Below are positions 41,765 through 50,520 of a DNA stretch of 64,000 nucleotides, one piece after another. Both the position numbers and the translations under genes were made by a program. The DNA comes from an uncultured Lachnospiraceae bacterium (lineage in GTDB: Bacteria; Bacillota; Clostridia; Lachnospirales; Lachnospiraceae): NCBI GenBank assembly GCA_902476265.1, contig CABSCP010000014.1, positions 1-64,000 of the forward strand, in the 5' to 3' direction. The stretch's first letter is position 1, and every line of letters begins with the position of its first letter. The notes below the pieces were generated by a model that was not told the DNA's origin, searched no databases, and saw only the letters and a program-made list of their open reading frames with translations.

Positions 41765-43984
41765 ATGTTTAAACTACTTGGATATTTGAAACAATGCAAA
41801 AAGTCGGTGCTGGTGATTATATTGCTGCTGGTGGTGCAGGCCTATTGCGACCTGGCGCTGCCTCAGTACACCTCCGATATCGTGGACGTGGGGATTCAGC
41901 AGGGGGGCATCGCCTATGCGGCCCCGGAATGGATGCGGCAGGAGACCTACGAGAAGCTGAAGCTTTTGATGACGGGGGAGGAAATCTCCCTCACGGATTC
42001 TTTTTATGCGCAGACAGCGGACGGTACTTATGAAAGGACGACAAATAAAAAGGAAGACCTGGAACGCATTAACGATGCTTTCCGTATGCCCATGGTGATG
42101 CTGTCCTCCGCGCAGGAGATGGATCCGGCGCAGACGGAAGAAGCCATGGCGGCCATGAGCGGCAAGACTGAGGTGCAGCAGGCGAAAGGCCGGGGGGCCG
42201 CAGAAGCCGGACAGATGACCGGGGCAGCCGCTCTCGGTGAAGAACAGCTTCTGGCCATGCGAGATGCGATTACGGAAAAAATGGGCGATATGAGCGATTC
42301 CATGTTGGATCAGAAAGCCATTCTTTTTGTGAAGGGCGAATATGAGGACATGGGAAAAGATCTGGGGAGCATCCAGACAAAGTATCTGCTGCTTTCCGGG
42401 GCGAAAATGCTGGGATTTACATTGTTAATGATGGTTTCCGCAATTCTGGTCAGCCTGCTGGCAGCCAGAGCGGCGGCAGGAATCGGCAAAACCCTGCGCA
42501 AAGGAGTGTTTGACAGAGTGCTCTCTTTTTCCAGCGGGGAAATGCACCGTTTTTCCACGGCATCCCTGATCACCAGAAGCACCAATGATATCCAACAGGT
42601 GCAGATGGTATCCGTCATGCTCTTGCGAATGATCATCTACGCCCCGATTCTGGGAATCGGCGGCATCATCAAGGTGATGGGTACCCGTACCGGGATGGCC
42701 TGGATCATCGTGGTGGCGGTGGCAGTGATCATGACGGTGGTGCTGGTGCTGGTCAATATCGCCATGCCGAAGTTTAAAAAGATGCAGGAGCTGGTGGACC
42801 GTCTGAACCTGGTCTCCAGGGAAATCCTCACGGGCATTCCGGTGATCCGGGCTTTCTCCAGGGAAAAATTTGAAGAAAAGCGGTTTGACGGGGCCAATAC
42901 GGACCTGATGAAAACCCAGCTGTTCACAAACCGGGTGATGAACTTTATGATGCCTTCCATGATGCTGATCATGAACTGTATTACGGTGATGATCGTCTGG
43001 TTCGGCGCCAGAGGAATTGATGCCGGTAACCTGCAGGTGGGCGATATGATGGCCTTTATGACCTACACCATGCAGATTGTCATGTCCTTTTTGATGCTGA
43101 CCATGGTATCCGTCATGCTGCCCCGTGCGGGCGTGGCTGCGGACCGTATCGAGGAAGTGCTGCATACCGAACCTTCCATCTGTGATCCGGAAGTGACCAG
43201 GGATGAAGAACTCAAAGCATGCAGAGGCGTTCTTTCCTTTGAAGATGTCAGTTTCCACTATCCCGGCGCCGACGGGGATGCCCTGGAACATATCAGCTTT
43301 ACGGCGGAACCGGGCAAAACCACCGCCATCATCGGCAGTACGGGCTGCGGAAAGTCCACACTGATCAACCTGATTCCCCGGTTTTATGATGTGACCGGAG
43401 GCAGGATCACACTGGACGAAATTGATATCCGGGAACTTTCCCAGCATAAGCTGCGGGAAGTGCTGGGACTGGTGCCTCAGAAGGGCATCCTGTTTTCCGG
43501 CACCATCGCTTCCAATATCAAACTGGCGGGGGAAGAAATCGTCAGCGATGAGGATATGACAGAAGCGGCGCAGACAGCCCAGGCCATAGAGTTTATTGAT
43601 GCGAAGCCGGAAGGATACGAAAGTGCGGTGGCCCAGGGAGGCAGCAACGTTTCGGGCGGGCAGAAGCAGCGGCTTGCCATCGCCAGGGCAATTGCCAAAA
43701 ACCCGAAAATTTATCTGTTTGACGACAGCTTTTCCGCACTGGATTATAAGACCGACGCGGTGCTGAGAAGGGCTTTGAAAGAAAAGAGCGCGGATGCCAC
43801 GGTTGTGATCGTGGCGCAGCGGATCAGCACCATTCTTCATGCGGACCAGATCCTGGTTTTAGATGAAGGCAGAATCGCCGGAAAGGGCACCCATGAGGAA
43901 TTAATGGAAAGCTGCAGCGCATATCAGGAGATCGCGCATTCGCAGTTGTCTGAAAGCGAACTGGAAGGAGGCATGGCAGGATGA
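41765..43984 (+). CDS. ABC exporter half-transporter A (degenerate ATPase site)
   Basis: A 739-residue type IV ABC half-exporter. Its first helix (VLVIILLLVVQAYCDLALP) and second helix are separated by about 165 residues of extracytoplasmic sequence rich in Ala, Glu and Met, far longer than usual. ATPase: Walker A IGSTGCGKSTL, signature NVSGGQKQRLAIARA, Walker B IYLFDDSFSALD with Asp where the catalytic Glu belongs. That is typical for the regulatory half of a heterodimer. Overlaps the partner gene by four bases. Substrate unknown; a drug or peptide is plausible from the MarR link. Confidence 0.92.
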   Translation: MFKLLGYLKQCKKSVLVIILLLVVQAYCDLALPQYTSDIVDVGIQQGGIAYAAPEWMRQETYEKLKLLMTGEEISLTDSFYAQTADGTYERTTNKKEDLERINDAFRMPMVMLSSAQEMDPAQTEEAMAAMSGKTEVQQAKGRGAAEAGQMTGAAALGEEQLLAMRDAITEKMGDMSDSMLDQKAILFVKGEYEDMGKDLGSIQTKYLLLSGAKMLGFTLLMMVSAILVSLLAARAAAGIGKTLRKGVFDRVLSFSSGEMHRFSTASLITRSTNDIQQVQMVSVMLLRMIIYAPILGIGGIIKVMGTRTGMAWIIVVAVAVIMTVVLVLVNIAMPKFKKMQELVDRLNLVSREILTGIPVIRAFSREKFEEKRFDGANTDLMKTQLFTNRVMNFMMPSMMLIMNCITVMIVWFGARGIDAGNLQVGDMMAFMTYTMQIVMSFLMLTMVSVMLPRAGVAADRIEEVLHTEPSICDPEVTRDEELKACRGVLSFEDVSFHYPGADGDALEHISFTAEPGKTTAIIGSTGCGKSTLINLIPRFYDVTGGRITLDEIDIRELSQHKLREVLGLVPQKGILFSGTIASNIKLAGEEIVSDEDMTEAAQTAQAIEFIDAKPEGYESAVAQGGSNVSGGQKQRLAIARAIAKNPKIYLFDDSFSALDYKTDAVLRRALKEKSADATVVIVAQRISTILHADQILVLDEGRIAGKGTHEELMESCSAYQEIAHSQLSESELEGGMAG

Positions 43985-45822
43985 GTCAGAACACAGCAAG
44001 AAGACCGGGAATGGGCCATGGCCCCGGCAGGGGAATGATGCCCGGCGAAAAAGCGAAGGACTTTAAGGGAACCATCGGCAAGCTGTTTTCGTACCTTGGA
44101 AAATATAGAATTGCGCTGGCGGCGGTGGCTGTGTTTGCAGTCGGCAGCACGGTTTTTAACATTGTGGGACCGAAGGTGCTCAGCAAGGTGACCACAGAGC
44201 TGTTCAACGGCCTGGTGGCGAAAATCGGGGGCACAGGCGGGATCGATTTTGAAAAAATAGGAAGGATTCTGCTGATTTTGCTGGGGATCTATCTGATCAG
44301 CGCGCTGATGAACTTCTGTCAGGGCTGGATCATGACGGGAATTACCCAGAAACTGTGTTTCCGGATGCGGCGGGAAATTTCCGAGAAAATCAATCGGATG
44401 CCCATGAAATATTTTGAGTCCAGAACGGTGGGCGAGGTCCTTTCCAGGATTACCAATGACGTGGATACGCTGGGACAGAGCTTAAACCAGAGTGTGACGC
44501 AGCTGATCACCTCCGTCACCATGATGGTGGGCGTGCTGATCATGATGCTTTCCATCAGCCCGCTGATGACTGTTATCGCGTTTGTTATCCTGCCTGTTTC
44601 CGGCGGCCTGATCGGTACAGTGGTGAAAAAATCCCAGAAATATTTCATCGCCCAGCAGGCCTGCCTGGGGGAAATCAACGGACAGGTGGAGGAAAATTAC
44701 AGCGGTCATAATATCGTGAAAGCCTTTAACCGGGAGGAAGCGGTGGAAGCGGAATTTGCCAAAACCAATGAAGAACTGTATCATTCTGCATGGAAATCCC
44801 AGTTCATTTCCGGCATGATGCAGCCCATCATGAACTTTGTGGGAAATTTAGGGTATGTGGCCGTGGCCGTCAGCGGCAGTATCCTGGCGGTAAAGGGAAC
44901 GATTGAAGTGGGGGATATTCAGGCATTCATCCAATATGTGAAGAATTTTACCCAGCCCATCACTCAGATCGCCCAGGTTTCCAATATGCTGCAGTCCACC
45001 GCAGCGGCGGCGGAGCGGGTTTTTGAATTCCTGAACGAGGAAGAAGAGGATCAGACCGTTGAAAATCCTGCCAGAATTGACAGGATGGAAGGCAGCGTAG
45101 AATTTTCCCATGTGCATTTCGGTTACAATCCGGATAAAATCATCATCAATGATTTTAACTGTGACGTAGAACCCGGACAGATGGTTGCCATCGTAGGGCC
45201 TACCGGCGCGGGTAAGACCACCATGGTGAAACTTCTGATGCGTTTTTATGACGTCAACAGCGGTTCCATCAAAGTGGACGGACACGATGTGCGCGATTTC
45301 AACCGCAGTGAACTGCGGGAAATGTTCGGAATGGTGCTGCAGGATACCTGGCTGTTTAAAGGAACCATCATGGAAAATATCCGGTATGGCAGATTGGATG
45401 CCACCGATGAAGAAGTGATCGCGGCTGCCAGGGCGGCCCATGCGGATCATTTCATCCGCACCCTGCCCGGCGGCTATCAGATGGAATTGAATGAAGATGC
45501 CACCAACGTATCCCAGGGGCAGAAGCAGCTTCTGACCATCGCCAGAGCGATTCTTGCGGATAACCCCATCCTGATTCTGGATGAGGCCACCAGCTCTGTG
45601 GATACCCGGACGGAAATCCAGATCCAGAAAGCCATGAATAACCTGATGAAGGGCAGGACCAGCTTCGTGATCGCCCATCGACTTTCCACCATCAAGGATG
45701 CGGATGTGATTCTGGTCATGAAAGACGGCGATATCGTGGAACAGGGGAATCATCAGGACCTGCTGGCAGCAGGCGGATTCTATGCCCAGCTGTATAATTC
45801 CCAGTTTGAAAAGAGCGCATAA
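43981..45822 (+). CDS. ABC exporter half-transporter B
   Basis: A 613-residue partner half-exporter: a Gly/Pro/Met-rich N-terminus (MSQNTARRPGMGHGPGRGMM), six membrane helices and a canonical ATPase (Walker A VGPTGAGKTTM, signature NVSQGQKQLLTIARA, Walker B ILILDEATSSVD with intact Glu, H-loop IAHRLST). Together with the upstream protein it resembles the TM287/288 or BmrCD type. Coupled by overlap. A terminator follows about 120 bases on. Confidence 0.93.
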   Translation: MSQNTARRPGMGHGPGRGMMPGEKAKDFKGTIGKLFSYLGKYRIALAAVAVFAVGSTVFNIVGPKVLSKVTTELFNGLVAKIGGTGGIDFEKIGRILLILLGIYLISALMNFCQGWIMTGITQKLCFRMRREISEKINRMPMKYFESRTVGEVLSRITNDVDTLGQSLNQSVTQLITSVTMMVGVLIMMLSISPLMTVIAFVILPVSGGLIGTVVKKSQKYFIAQQACLGEINGQVEENYSGHNIVKAFNREEAVEAEFAKTNEELYHSAWKSQFISGMMQPIMNFVGNLGYVAVAVSGSILAVKGTIEVGDIQAFIQYVKNFTQPITQIAQVSNMLQSTAAAAERVFEFLNEEEEDQTVENPARIDRMEGSVEFSHVHFGYNPDKIIINDFNCDVEPGQMVAIVGPTGAGKTTMVKLLMRFYDVNSGSIKVDGHDVRDFNRSELREMFGMVLQDTWLFKGTIMENIRYGRLDATDEEVIAAARAAHADHFIRTLPGGYQMELNEDATNVSQGQKQLLTIARAILADNPILILDEATSSVDTRTEIQIQKAMNNLMKGRTSFVIAHRLSTIKDADVILVMKDGDIVEQGNHQDLLAAGGFYAQLYNSQFEKSA

Positions 45823-45943
45823 AATTAAAACATTCACAAAATGTCCATATTTTTAACATTGTTTTATCACATTTATCGTGTATGATAAAAAATGTAAAAA
45901 GCAAAAGCCAAAACTTTTTCATTTTTCTTCCTTTCTAATTATA

Positions 45944-45981
45944 AAAAAGAACGGGTTCCCGCGAGGGGGCCCGTTCTTTTT
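45944..45981. terminator. Bidirectional terminator between exporter and lysR
   Basis: AAAAAGAACGGG (45944-45955) and CCCGTTCTTTTT (45970-45981) form a 12-bp stem with A/T runs on both sides, between convergent genes. Confidence 0.93.
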
Positions 45982-46028
45982 GTAAGACAGGAAACGTGTT
46001 TATTCTGTCCGTTTGATATGAGGATAAG

Positions 46029-46910
46029 CTAAAGCGCATCCGCAAAAGCCTGGGCGGCCAGGGAAAGGGGCCGGTCCACATGGGAGAAGAGCCGGATTTC
46101 CCGGACCGGGATGATTTCTTTGAGCTGTATTTCAAAAACGCTGCCCTGTGCGATCTGAGCCTGTGCGAAAAGGGACGGCACAAAACCGATGCCCAGGTTG
46201 TCCTGTACCATGGGGGTGATCAGATCCGCGGAAGACAGTTCGATGTCGGGCAGCAGAGTGAGATGATGGGATAAAAAAAGCTGTTCCAGACTGTCTCTTG
46301 TCAGGGTCCCTTCGGTCATAGTGATAATGGGGCGCTCTGCCAGCTCCCGCAGGGAGACAGGCCGCCCTTTTAAATCCGCATATGCGCTGCCTGCCAGGAA
46401 TACGTCCTTCATGCTGCAGAGGCGGCGGGAGAAAAAAGCCTTATTCTGATAATCGGCCGGAGTCACCAGGACTGCCAGATCCAAAAGTCCGCGGGAAAGA
46501 TCCTTTAAGGCGGCGGGAGAAGTGGTGCTGTACACTTTATAACGGACCGAAGGATGGGACTGTTTAAAGGAAGTCAGCCGGGAAAACAGAAAGTGGTGAA
46601 GTGTGGTTTCGCTGGCGCCGATGCGCAGTTCCCCGGCCTGGAAATTGCGGGCGGCGGCCAGTTCGGCCTCCGCCTTTTCAATATGCTCATAGGCGGCGGA
46701 CACATGGACGAAAAGCTTTTCCGCTTCCGGCGTCATGGTCACTCCCTTTTGGGAACGGCGAAACAGCGTGCAGCCCAGCTCCTCTTCCAAAAGCCGGATG
46801 GTATGGCTGACCGTGGGCTGTGTCAGGTATAAAACTTCCGCAGCTTGAGTGATATTGCCCAGTCTGGCCGTATAATAAAAAACCTTGTAATGTTCTAAAG
46901 AAACGGACAT
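46029..46910 (-). CDS. LysR-family transcriptional regulator
   Basis: A 293-residue LTTR. Winged helix at the N-terminus (YYTARLGNITQAAEVLYLTQPTVSH, in parts: GNITQAAEVL and TQPTVSHTIRLLEEELG), linker helix, then a periplasmic-binding-like effector domain (GELRIGASETTLHHFL). Divergent from the MATE gene; the intergenic region carries an ATAG-N7-CTAT box, so it probably controls that transporter. Effector not predictable. Confidence 0.93.
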   Translation of the reverse strand: MSVSLEHYKVFYYTARLGNITQAAEVLYLTQPTVSHTIRLLEEELGCTLFRRSQKGVTMTPEAEKLFVHVSAAYEHIEKAEAELAAARNFQAGELRIGASETTLHHFLFSRLTSFKQSHPSVRYKVYSTTSPAALKDLSRGLLDLAVLVTPADYQNKAFFSRRLCSMKDVFLAGSAYADLKGRPVSLRELAERPIITMTEGTLTRDSLEQLFLSHHLTLLPDIELSSADLITPMVQDNLGIGFVPSLFAQAQIAQGSVFEIQLKEIIPVREIRLFSHVDRPLSLAAQAFADAL

Positions 46911-46923
46911 AATCTCTCCTTAT

Positions 46924-46942
46924 CCATAGATTTTTTCTATGG
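46924..46942. promoter_or_regulatory. LysR-type operator box
   Basis: CCATAG (46924-46929), seven bases, CTATGG (46937-46942): a T-N11-A type inverted repeat, typical for LysR regulators, 14 bases upstream of the lysR start codon. Confidence 0.7.
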
Positions 46943-46962
46943 AACCCATATAAAACATTAAT

Positions 46963-46991
46963 TTTACCTATCAATCTGAGGATAGTATAAT
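46963..46991 (+). promoter_or_regulatory. Promoter of the MATE transporter gene
   Basis: TTTACC (46963-46968), 17 bases, TATAAT (46986-46991). The LysR box lies about 20 bases upstream of the -35, a position suited to activation. Confidence 0.65.
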
Positions 46992-47048
46992 ACCCAGGAA
47001 CCAAAAAAACAAGAACCGCTTTTTTGAGGCGGGGAAAGAGGAGAGAAA

Positions 47049-48485
47049 ATGAATAAAGATCTGACGGTGGGCAATCCTCAGAGTGTGCTTTGGAAGTTTA
47101 CCATTCCCATGTTTATCAGCGTGGTGTTTCAGCAGATGTACAATATTGCGGACAGCGTGATCGCAGGAAAGTTTGCCGGGGAGGACGCCCTGGCGGCGGT
47201 GGGCGCATCCTATCCCATCACCATGATTTTCATGGCCATAGCGGTGGGCAGCAATATCGGATGTTCTGTAGTGATCGCAAGACTCTTTGGCGCGAAAGCA
47301 TACGGGGAGCTGAAAACTGCCGTTTCCACCACCCTGATCGCTTCGGCGGCGATTTCGGCGGTGCTGACTGCAGCAGGGCTTCTTGGCAGCAGGGGGCTGA
47401 TGATCATGATCAATACGCCGGAGAATATTTTCGCGGACGGCGACCTGTATCTGCGCATCTACATCGGCGGTTTTCTGGCGTTGTTTGTGTATAACGTGTG
47501 CACCGGCATTTTTACGTCCCTGGGGGATTCCAGGACCCCCCTTTATTTCCTGATCGGCTCTTCCCTGGGAAATATCATACTGGACTATGTTTTTGTGGCC
47601 GTTTTCCACCTGGGGGTTGCGGGCGTGGCCTGGGCCACCTTCCTGGCCCAGGGCGCAGCCTGCATTCTGGCGGTGGCGGCGCTTCATAAGCGGCTGAAAG
47701 CGATTCCCGCAAAGGAAGGCTATGCCCGGTTTTCTTTCGGAATGCTGACAAAAATCGGCATGGTTGCAGTGCCCAGCATCTTACAGCAGAGTTTTATTTC
47801 CATCGGCAATATTTTTATCCAGAGCCTGGTGAACTCCTTTGGATCTTCCGTCATTGCGGGGTATTCTGCGGCAGTGAAACTCAATACCTTCACCATCACC
47901 AGCTTCACCACACTGGGCAACGGCATCTCAAATTTCACCGGTCAGAATCTGGGAGCCGGAAAGTACGATCGGGTGCGCAAAGGATTTAGGGCGGGAGTGA
48001 AAATAGGAATCCTGGTGGCGGTTCCGTTTTTTACCCTGTTTTTCTTCGCCGGTCCTGCCATGCTTTCCATGTTTATGAACAGCGACAGCAGACTCGCCAT
48101 GGACACGGGAGTGACCATGCTGAAAATCATTTCCCCCTTCTATTTCGTGGTGGCCTTAAAGCTGATCGCAGACGGCGTTTTGCGGGGGGCGGAGGCCATG
48201 AAGGAATTTATGATCGCTACCTTTACGGACCTGATCCTGCGGGTGGTCCTCTCCTATGTGCTGGCAGGGCCTGCGAGGATGGGTGCAGTGGGCATCTGGC
48301 TGTCCTGGCCCATAGGCTGGACAATTGCAACGGGAATGAGTTTGTGGTACTATCATAATACAGCAAAAAGAATGGAGGGAAACGATGAGCGAATTCAAGA
48401 CGATTCCGGCGCGCAGCGAAGTGGAGAAGAAGGATACCTGGGCGCTGGAGGATATGTATGCGACGAAGCAGGATTGGGAAACTGA
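47049..48485 (+). CDS. MATE-family efflux transporter
   Basis: A 478-residue cation-coupled efflux protein with 12 membrane segments (MFISVVFQQMYNIADSVIAGKF; GASYPITMIFMAIAVGSNIG; LQQSFISIGNIFIQSLVNSFGS). The last 33 codons run into the pepF gene in another frame, giving a hydrophilic tail (DDSGAQRSGEEGYLGAGG) that homologues are not expected to have. GAGGAGAG precedes the ATG. Likely under the divergent LysR protein. Substrate unknown. Confidence 0.92.
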   Translation: MNKDLTVGNPQSVLWKFTIPMFISVVFQQMYNIADSVIAGKFAGEDALAAVGASYPITMIFMAIAVGSNIGCSVVIARLFGAKAYGELKTAVSTTLIASAAISAVLTAAGLLGSRGLMIMINTPENIFADGDLYLRIYIGGFLALFVYNVCTGIFTSLGDSRTPLYFLIGSSLGNIILDYVFVAVFHLGVAGVAWATFLAQGAACILAVAALHKRLKAIPAKEGYARFSFGMLTKIGMVAVPSILQQSFISIGNIFIQSLVNSFGSSVIAGYSAAVKLNTFTITSFTTLGNGISNFTGQNLGAGKYDRVRKGFRAGVKIGILVAVPFFTLFFFAGPAMLSMFMNSDSRLAMDTGVTMLKIISPFYFVVALKLIADGVLRGAEAMKEFMIATFTDLILRVVLSYVLAGPARMGAVGIWLSWPIGWTIATGMSLWYYHNTAKRMEGNDERIQDDSGAQRSGEEGYLGAGGYVCDEAGLGN

Positions 48486-50190
48486 TCTGGAGAAAACCCG
48501 GGAACTGGCCCGGAAAGCATCGGAATATGAAGGAAAGCTGGCCGAAAGTGCGGAGAACCTTCTGGAATACTGCAGGATGGAGGAAGATCTGGACTGCCTG
48601 CTGGACACTGTGTATGGCTATGCCTCCCGGACCAGGGATCAGGACACCACAGATCCCATGGGACAGGAAATGGAAGCGGCAGCCATGAGTCTTTATGTGG
48701 AATGCAGCGGTCTCATCGCCTTTGCCGGGCCGGAAATTCTGAGCGTGCCCGAAGAACGGATAGAGACATTCTTTTTGGAAAAGCCGGAGCTCATGCGTTA
48801 TAAACGCAGTATCGGGGAACTGCGCCGGTGCAGGGAACATATCCTTTCGCCCCAGCTGGAAAAGCTGCTGGCGGACGCAGGCGAGATGGCCCAGACGCCG
48901 GATACGGTGTTCTCCATGTTAAACAATGCGGATTTAAAGTTCCCTTCCGTTCGGGATGCACAGGGAAAGGAAACAGAGGTCACAAGCGCCAGCTTCATCC
49001 CGCTGATGCAGAGTCCGGACCGGAAGGTCAGGCAGGCGGCTTTCGAATCCCTTTACGGCACTTATGAAAAAGTGATTCATACCTCTGCGGCGCTGTTGAA
49101 CGCCCAGGTGAATCAACTGAAATTTTTTGCGGCGGCGAGGAAATACCCGAACACCCTGGAGGCGTCCCTGGATGCCACAAACGTGCCGGTTTCGGTATAC
49201 AAAAACCTGATTCAGGCGGTTCACGAGGATATCGGCGTGCTGCACCGTTATATGAGGCTTCGCAAGGAACTGCTGGGAGTGGAAGAACTGCATATGTATG
49301 ACCTCTATACCCCTTTGGTTGCGGATGCCGATGTGAAAATCCCTTTTGAACAGGCGAAGCAGGAAGTGCTGGAAGCCACGTCCGTTTTGGGGGAAGCATA
49401 CACAAAGGTATTGCGGGAAGGCTTTGAAAACCGCTGGATCGATGTGCGTGAAAATAAAGGCAAGCGCAGCGGCGCTTACAGCGCTGGGCAGATGGTGCAT
49501 CCGTATGTACTGCTCAATTATCAGGATACGCTGGATTCCGAGTTTACGCTGGCCCATGAGATGGGCCATGCCATGCATTCCTGGCTCTCCACGAAGAATC
49601 AGGCCCCGGTGGACCGGAATTATGTGATTTTTGTGGCGGAGGTGGCTTCCACTTGCAATGAAGCCCTGTTGATGCAGCATCTGTTAAAAAGGACGGAGGA
49701 TAAAAAGACCAGGGCTTATCTGATCAACTATTTCCTGGAACAGTTCCGCACCACCCTGTACCGGCAGACCATGTTCGCAGAATTTGAACTGATGATCAAC
49801 GAAGCCAGCGAGAGAGGACAGAGCCTGACGGCGGACAGCCTGAAACGGATGTATCACGACTTAAACGTGTTCTATTACGGCGATGCTGTGGCGGTGGATG
49901 AAAAAATAGACCTGGAATGGGCCCGCATTCCCCATTTTTATTATAATTTCTATGTGTTCCAGTATGCCACCGGCTTTTCGGCCGCGATGGCGCTGTCGAA
50001 ACGCATCCTGGAGGAAGGGGAGGAAGCAGTGAAAGATTACCTCGCTTTCCTTTCCGGCGGCTGTTCCAAAGACCCCATTTCCCTGCTGGAAGGGGCAGGT
50101 GTGGATATGCGCACCGCACAGCCGGTGCACAGCGCGCTGGCCCTGTTTGATTCTTTGCTGGACGAAATGGAACAATTGATGAAAAGATGA
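48385..50190 (+). CDS. pepF: Oligoendopeptidase F (M3B metallopeptidase)
   Basis: A 601-residue cytoplasmic zinc peptidase that degrades oligopeptides of about 7-17 residues. Zinc motif LAHEMGHAMHSW near residue 392 with the third ligand in EVASTCNEALL. N-terminal helical region is typical of PepF. AATGGAGGGAAACG precedes the ATG, and the start lies inside the MATE gene (101-base overlap). A long terminator follows. Confidence 0.95.
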   Translation: MSEFKTIPARSEVEKKDTWALEDMYATKQDWETDLEKTRELARKASEYEGKLAESAENLLEYCRMEEDLDCLLDTVYGYASRTRDQDTTDPMGQEMEAAAMSLYVECSGLIAFAGPEILSVPEERIETFFLEKPELMRYKRSIGELRRCREHILSPQLEKLLADAGEMAQTPDTVFSMLNNADLKFPSVRDAQGKETEVTSASFIPLMQSPDRKVRQAAFESLYGTYEKVIHTSAALLNAQVNQLKFFAAARKYPNTLEASLDATNVPVSVYKNLIQAVHEDIGVLHRYMRLRKELLGVEELHMYDLYTPLVADADVKIPFEQAKQEVLEATSVLGEAYTKVLREGFENRWIDVRENKGKRSGAYSAGQMVHPYVLLNYQDTLDSEFTLAHEMGHAMHSWLSTKNQAPVDRNYVIFVAEVASTCNEALLMQHLLKRTEDKKTRAYLINYFLEQFRTTLYRQTMFAEFELMINEASERGQSLTADSLKRMYHDLNVFYYGDAVAVDEKIDLEWARIPHFYYNFYVFQYATGFSAAMALSKRILEEGEEAVKDYLAFLSGGCSKDPISLLEGAGVDMRTAQPVHSALALFDSLLDEMEQLMKR

Positions 50191-50219
50191 ACAAAATAAA
50201 AGTGTGAATTGAGTGAGAA

Positions 50220-50275
50220 TAGCACAAATGCCGGATTCCCGGAGAAATGGGGACTTCCGGCATTTGTGCTATTTT
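50220..50275 (+). terminator. pepF terminator
   Basis: TAGCACAAATGCCGGA pairs with TCCGGCATTTGTGCTA (16-bp stem between 50220 and 50271) followed by TTTT. Confidence 0.9.
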
Positions 50276-50329
50276 GTCGAAAAAGAAAGGAATCGGGAAA
50301 ACGATTGGTGCAAAATTACAAAAAGGTGC

Positions 50330-50358
50330 TTGACACAATTCTCTGCATTTGTTAAAAT
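50330..50358 (+). promoter_or_regulatory. Promoter of the PTS operon
   Basis: TTGACA (50330-50335), 17 bases, TAAAAT (50353-50358). Transcription would start near 50365, ahead of the RAT at 50396. Confidence 0.85.
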
Positions 50359-50395
50359 GTAAACAGTTGAGGGGCAAATAACAGAATATTTCAAT

Positions 50396-50423
50396 GGATT
50401 GTTACTGTCAGGCAGGCAAAACC
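50396..50423 (+). promoter_or_regulatory. RAT: ribonucleic antiterminator of the BglG/LicT family
   Basis: The 28-base element begins GGATTGTTACTG and ends GGCAGGCAAAACC, matching the known LicT/BglG RAT pattern (as upstream of bgl operons). Its 3' end overlaps the left arm of the terminator that follows, so binding of the antiterminator protein would prevent termination. Confidence 0.92.
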
Positions 50424-50490
50424 AGATTTTATAAGTTAATCGAAGGCCGTGGATTCGTTGATTGATTTATAAAATTTGGTTTTTTCTTTT
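50421..50490 (+). terminator. RAT-overlapping conditional terminator
   Basis: ACCAGATTTTATAA (50421-50434) pairs with TTATAAAATTTGGT (50467-50480), one G-U, followed by TTTTTTCTTTT. It shares bases 50421-50423 with the RAT, giving mutually exclusive folds upstream of the antiterminator gene. Confidence 0.9.
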
Positions 50491-50520
50491 GGGGCCGGCT
50501 GCCTTTTGCGGGAGCGGATC

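Noticed and set aside
42425..43840. 471-codon minus-strand frame opposite the ABC exporter
   Set aside because: Long but His- and Asp-rich shadow of a high-GC coding frame; no ribosome binding site, and the plus strand has intact ABC motifs.
41765..45822. Dedicated lanthipeptide exporter
   Set aside because: The ABC pair lies ten kilobases away in normal-composition DNA, lacks a peptidase domain and is tied to its own MarR gene; a link to the lanthipeptide is only a possibility.
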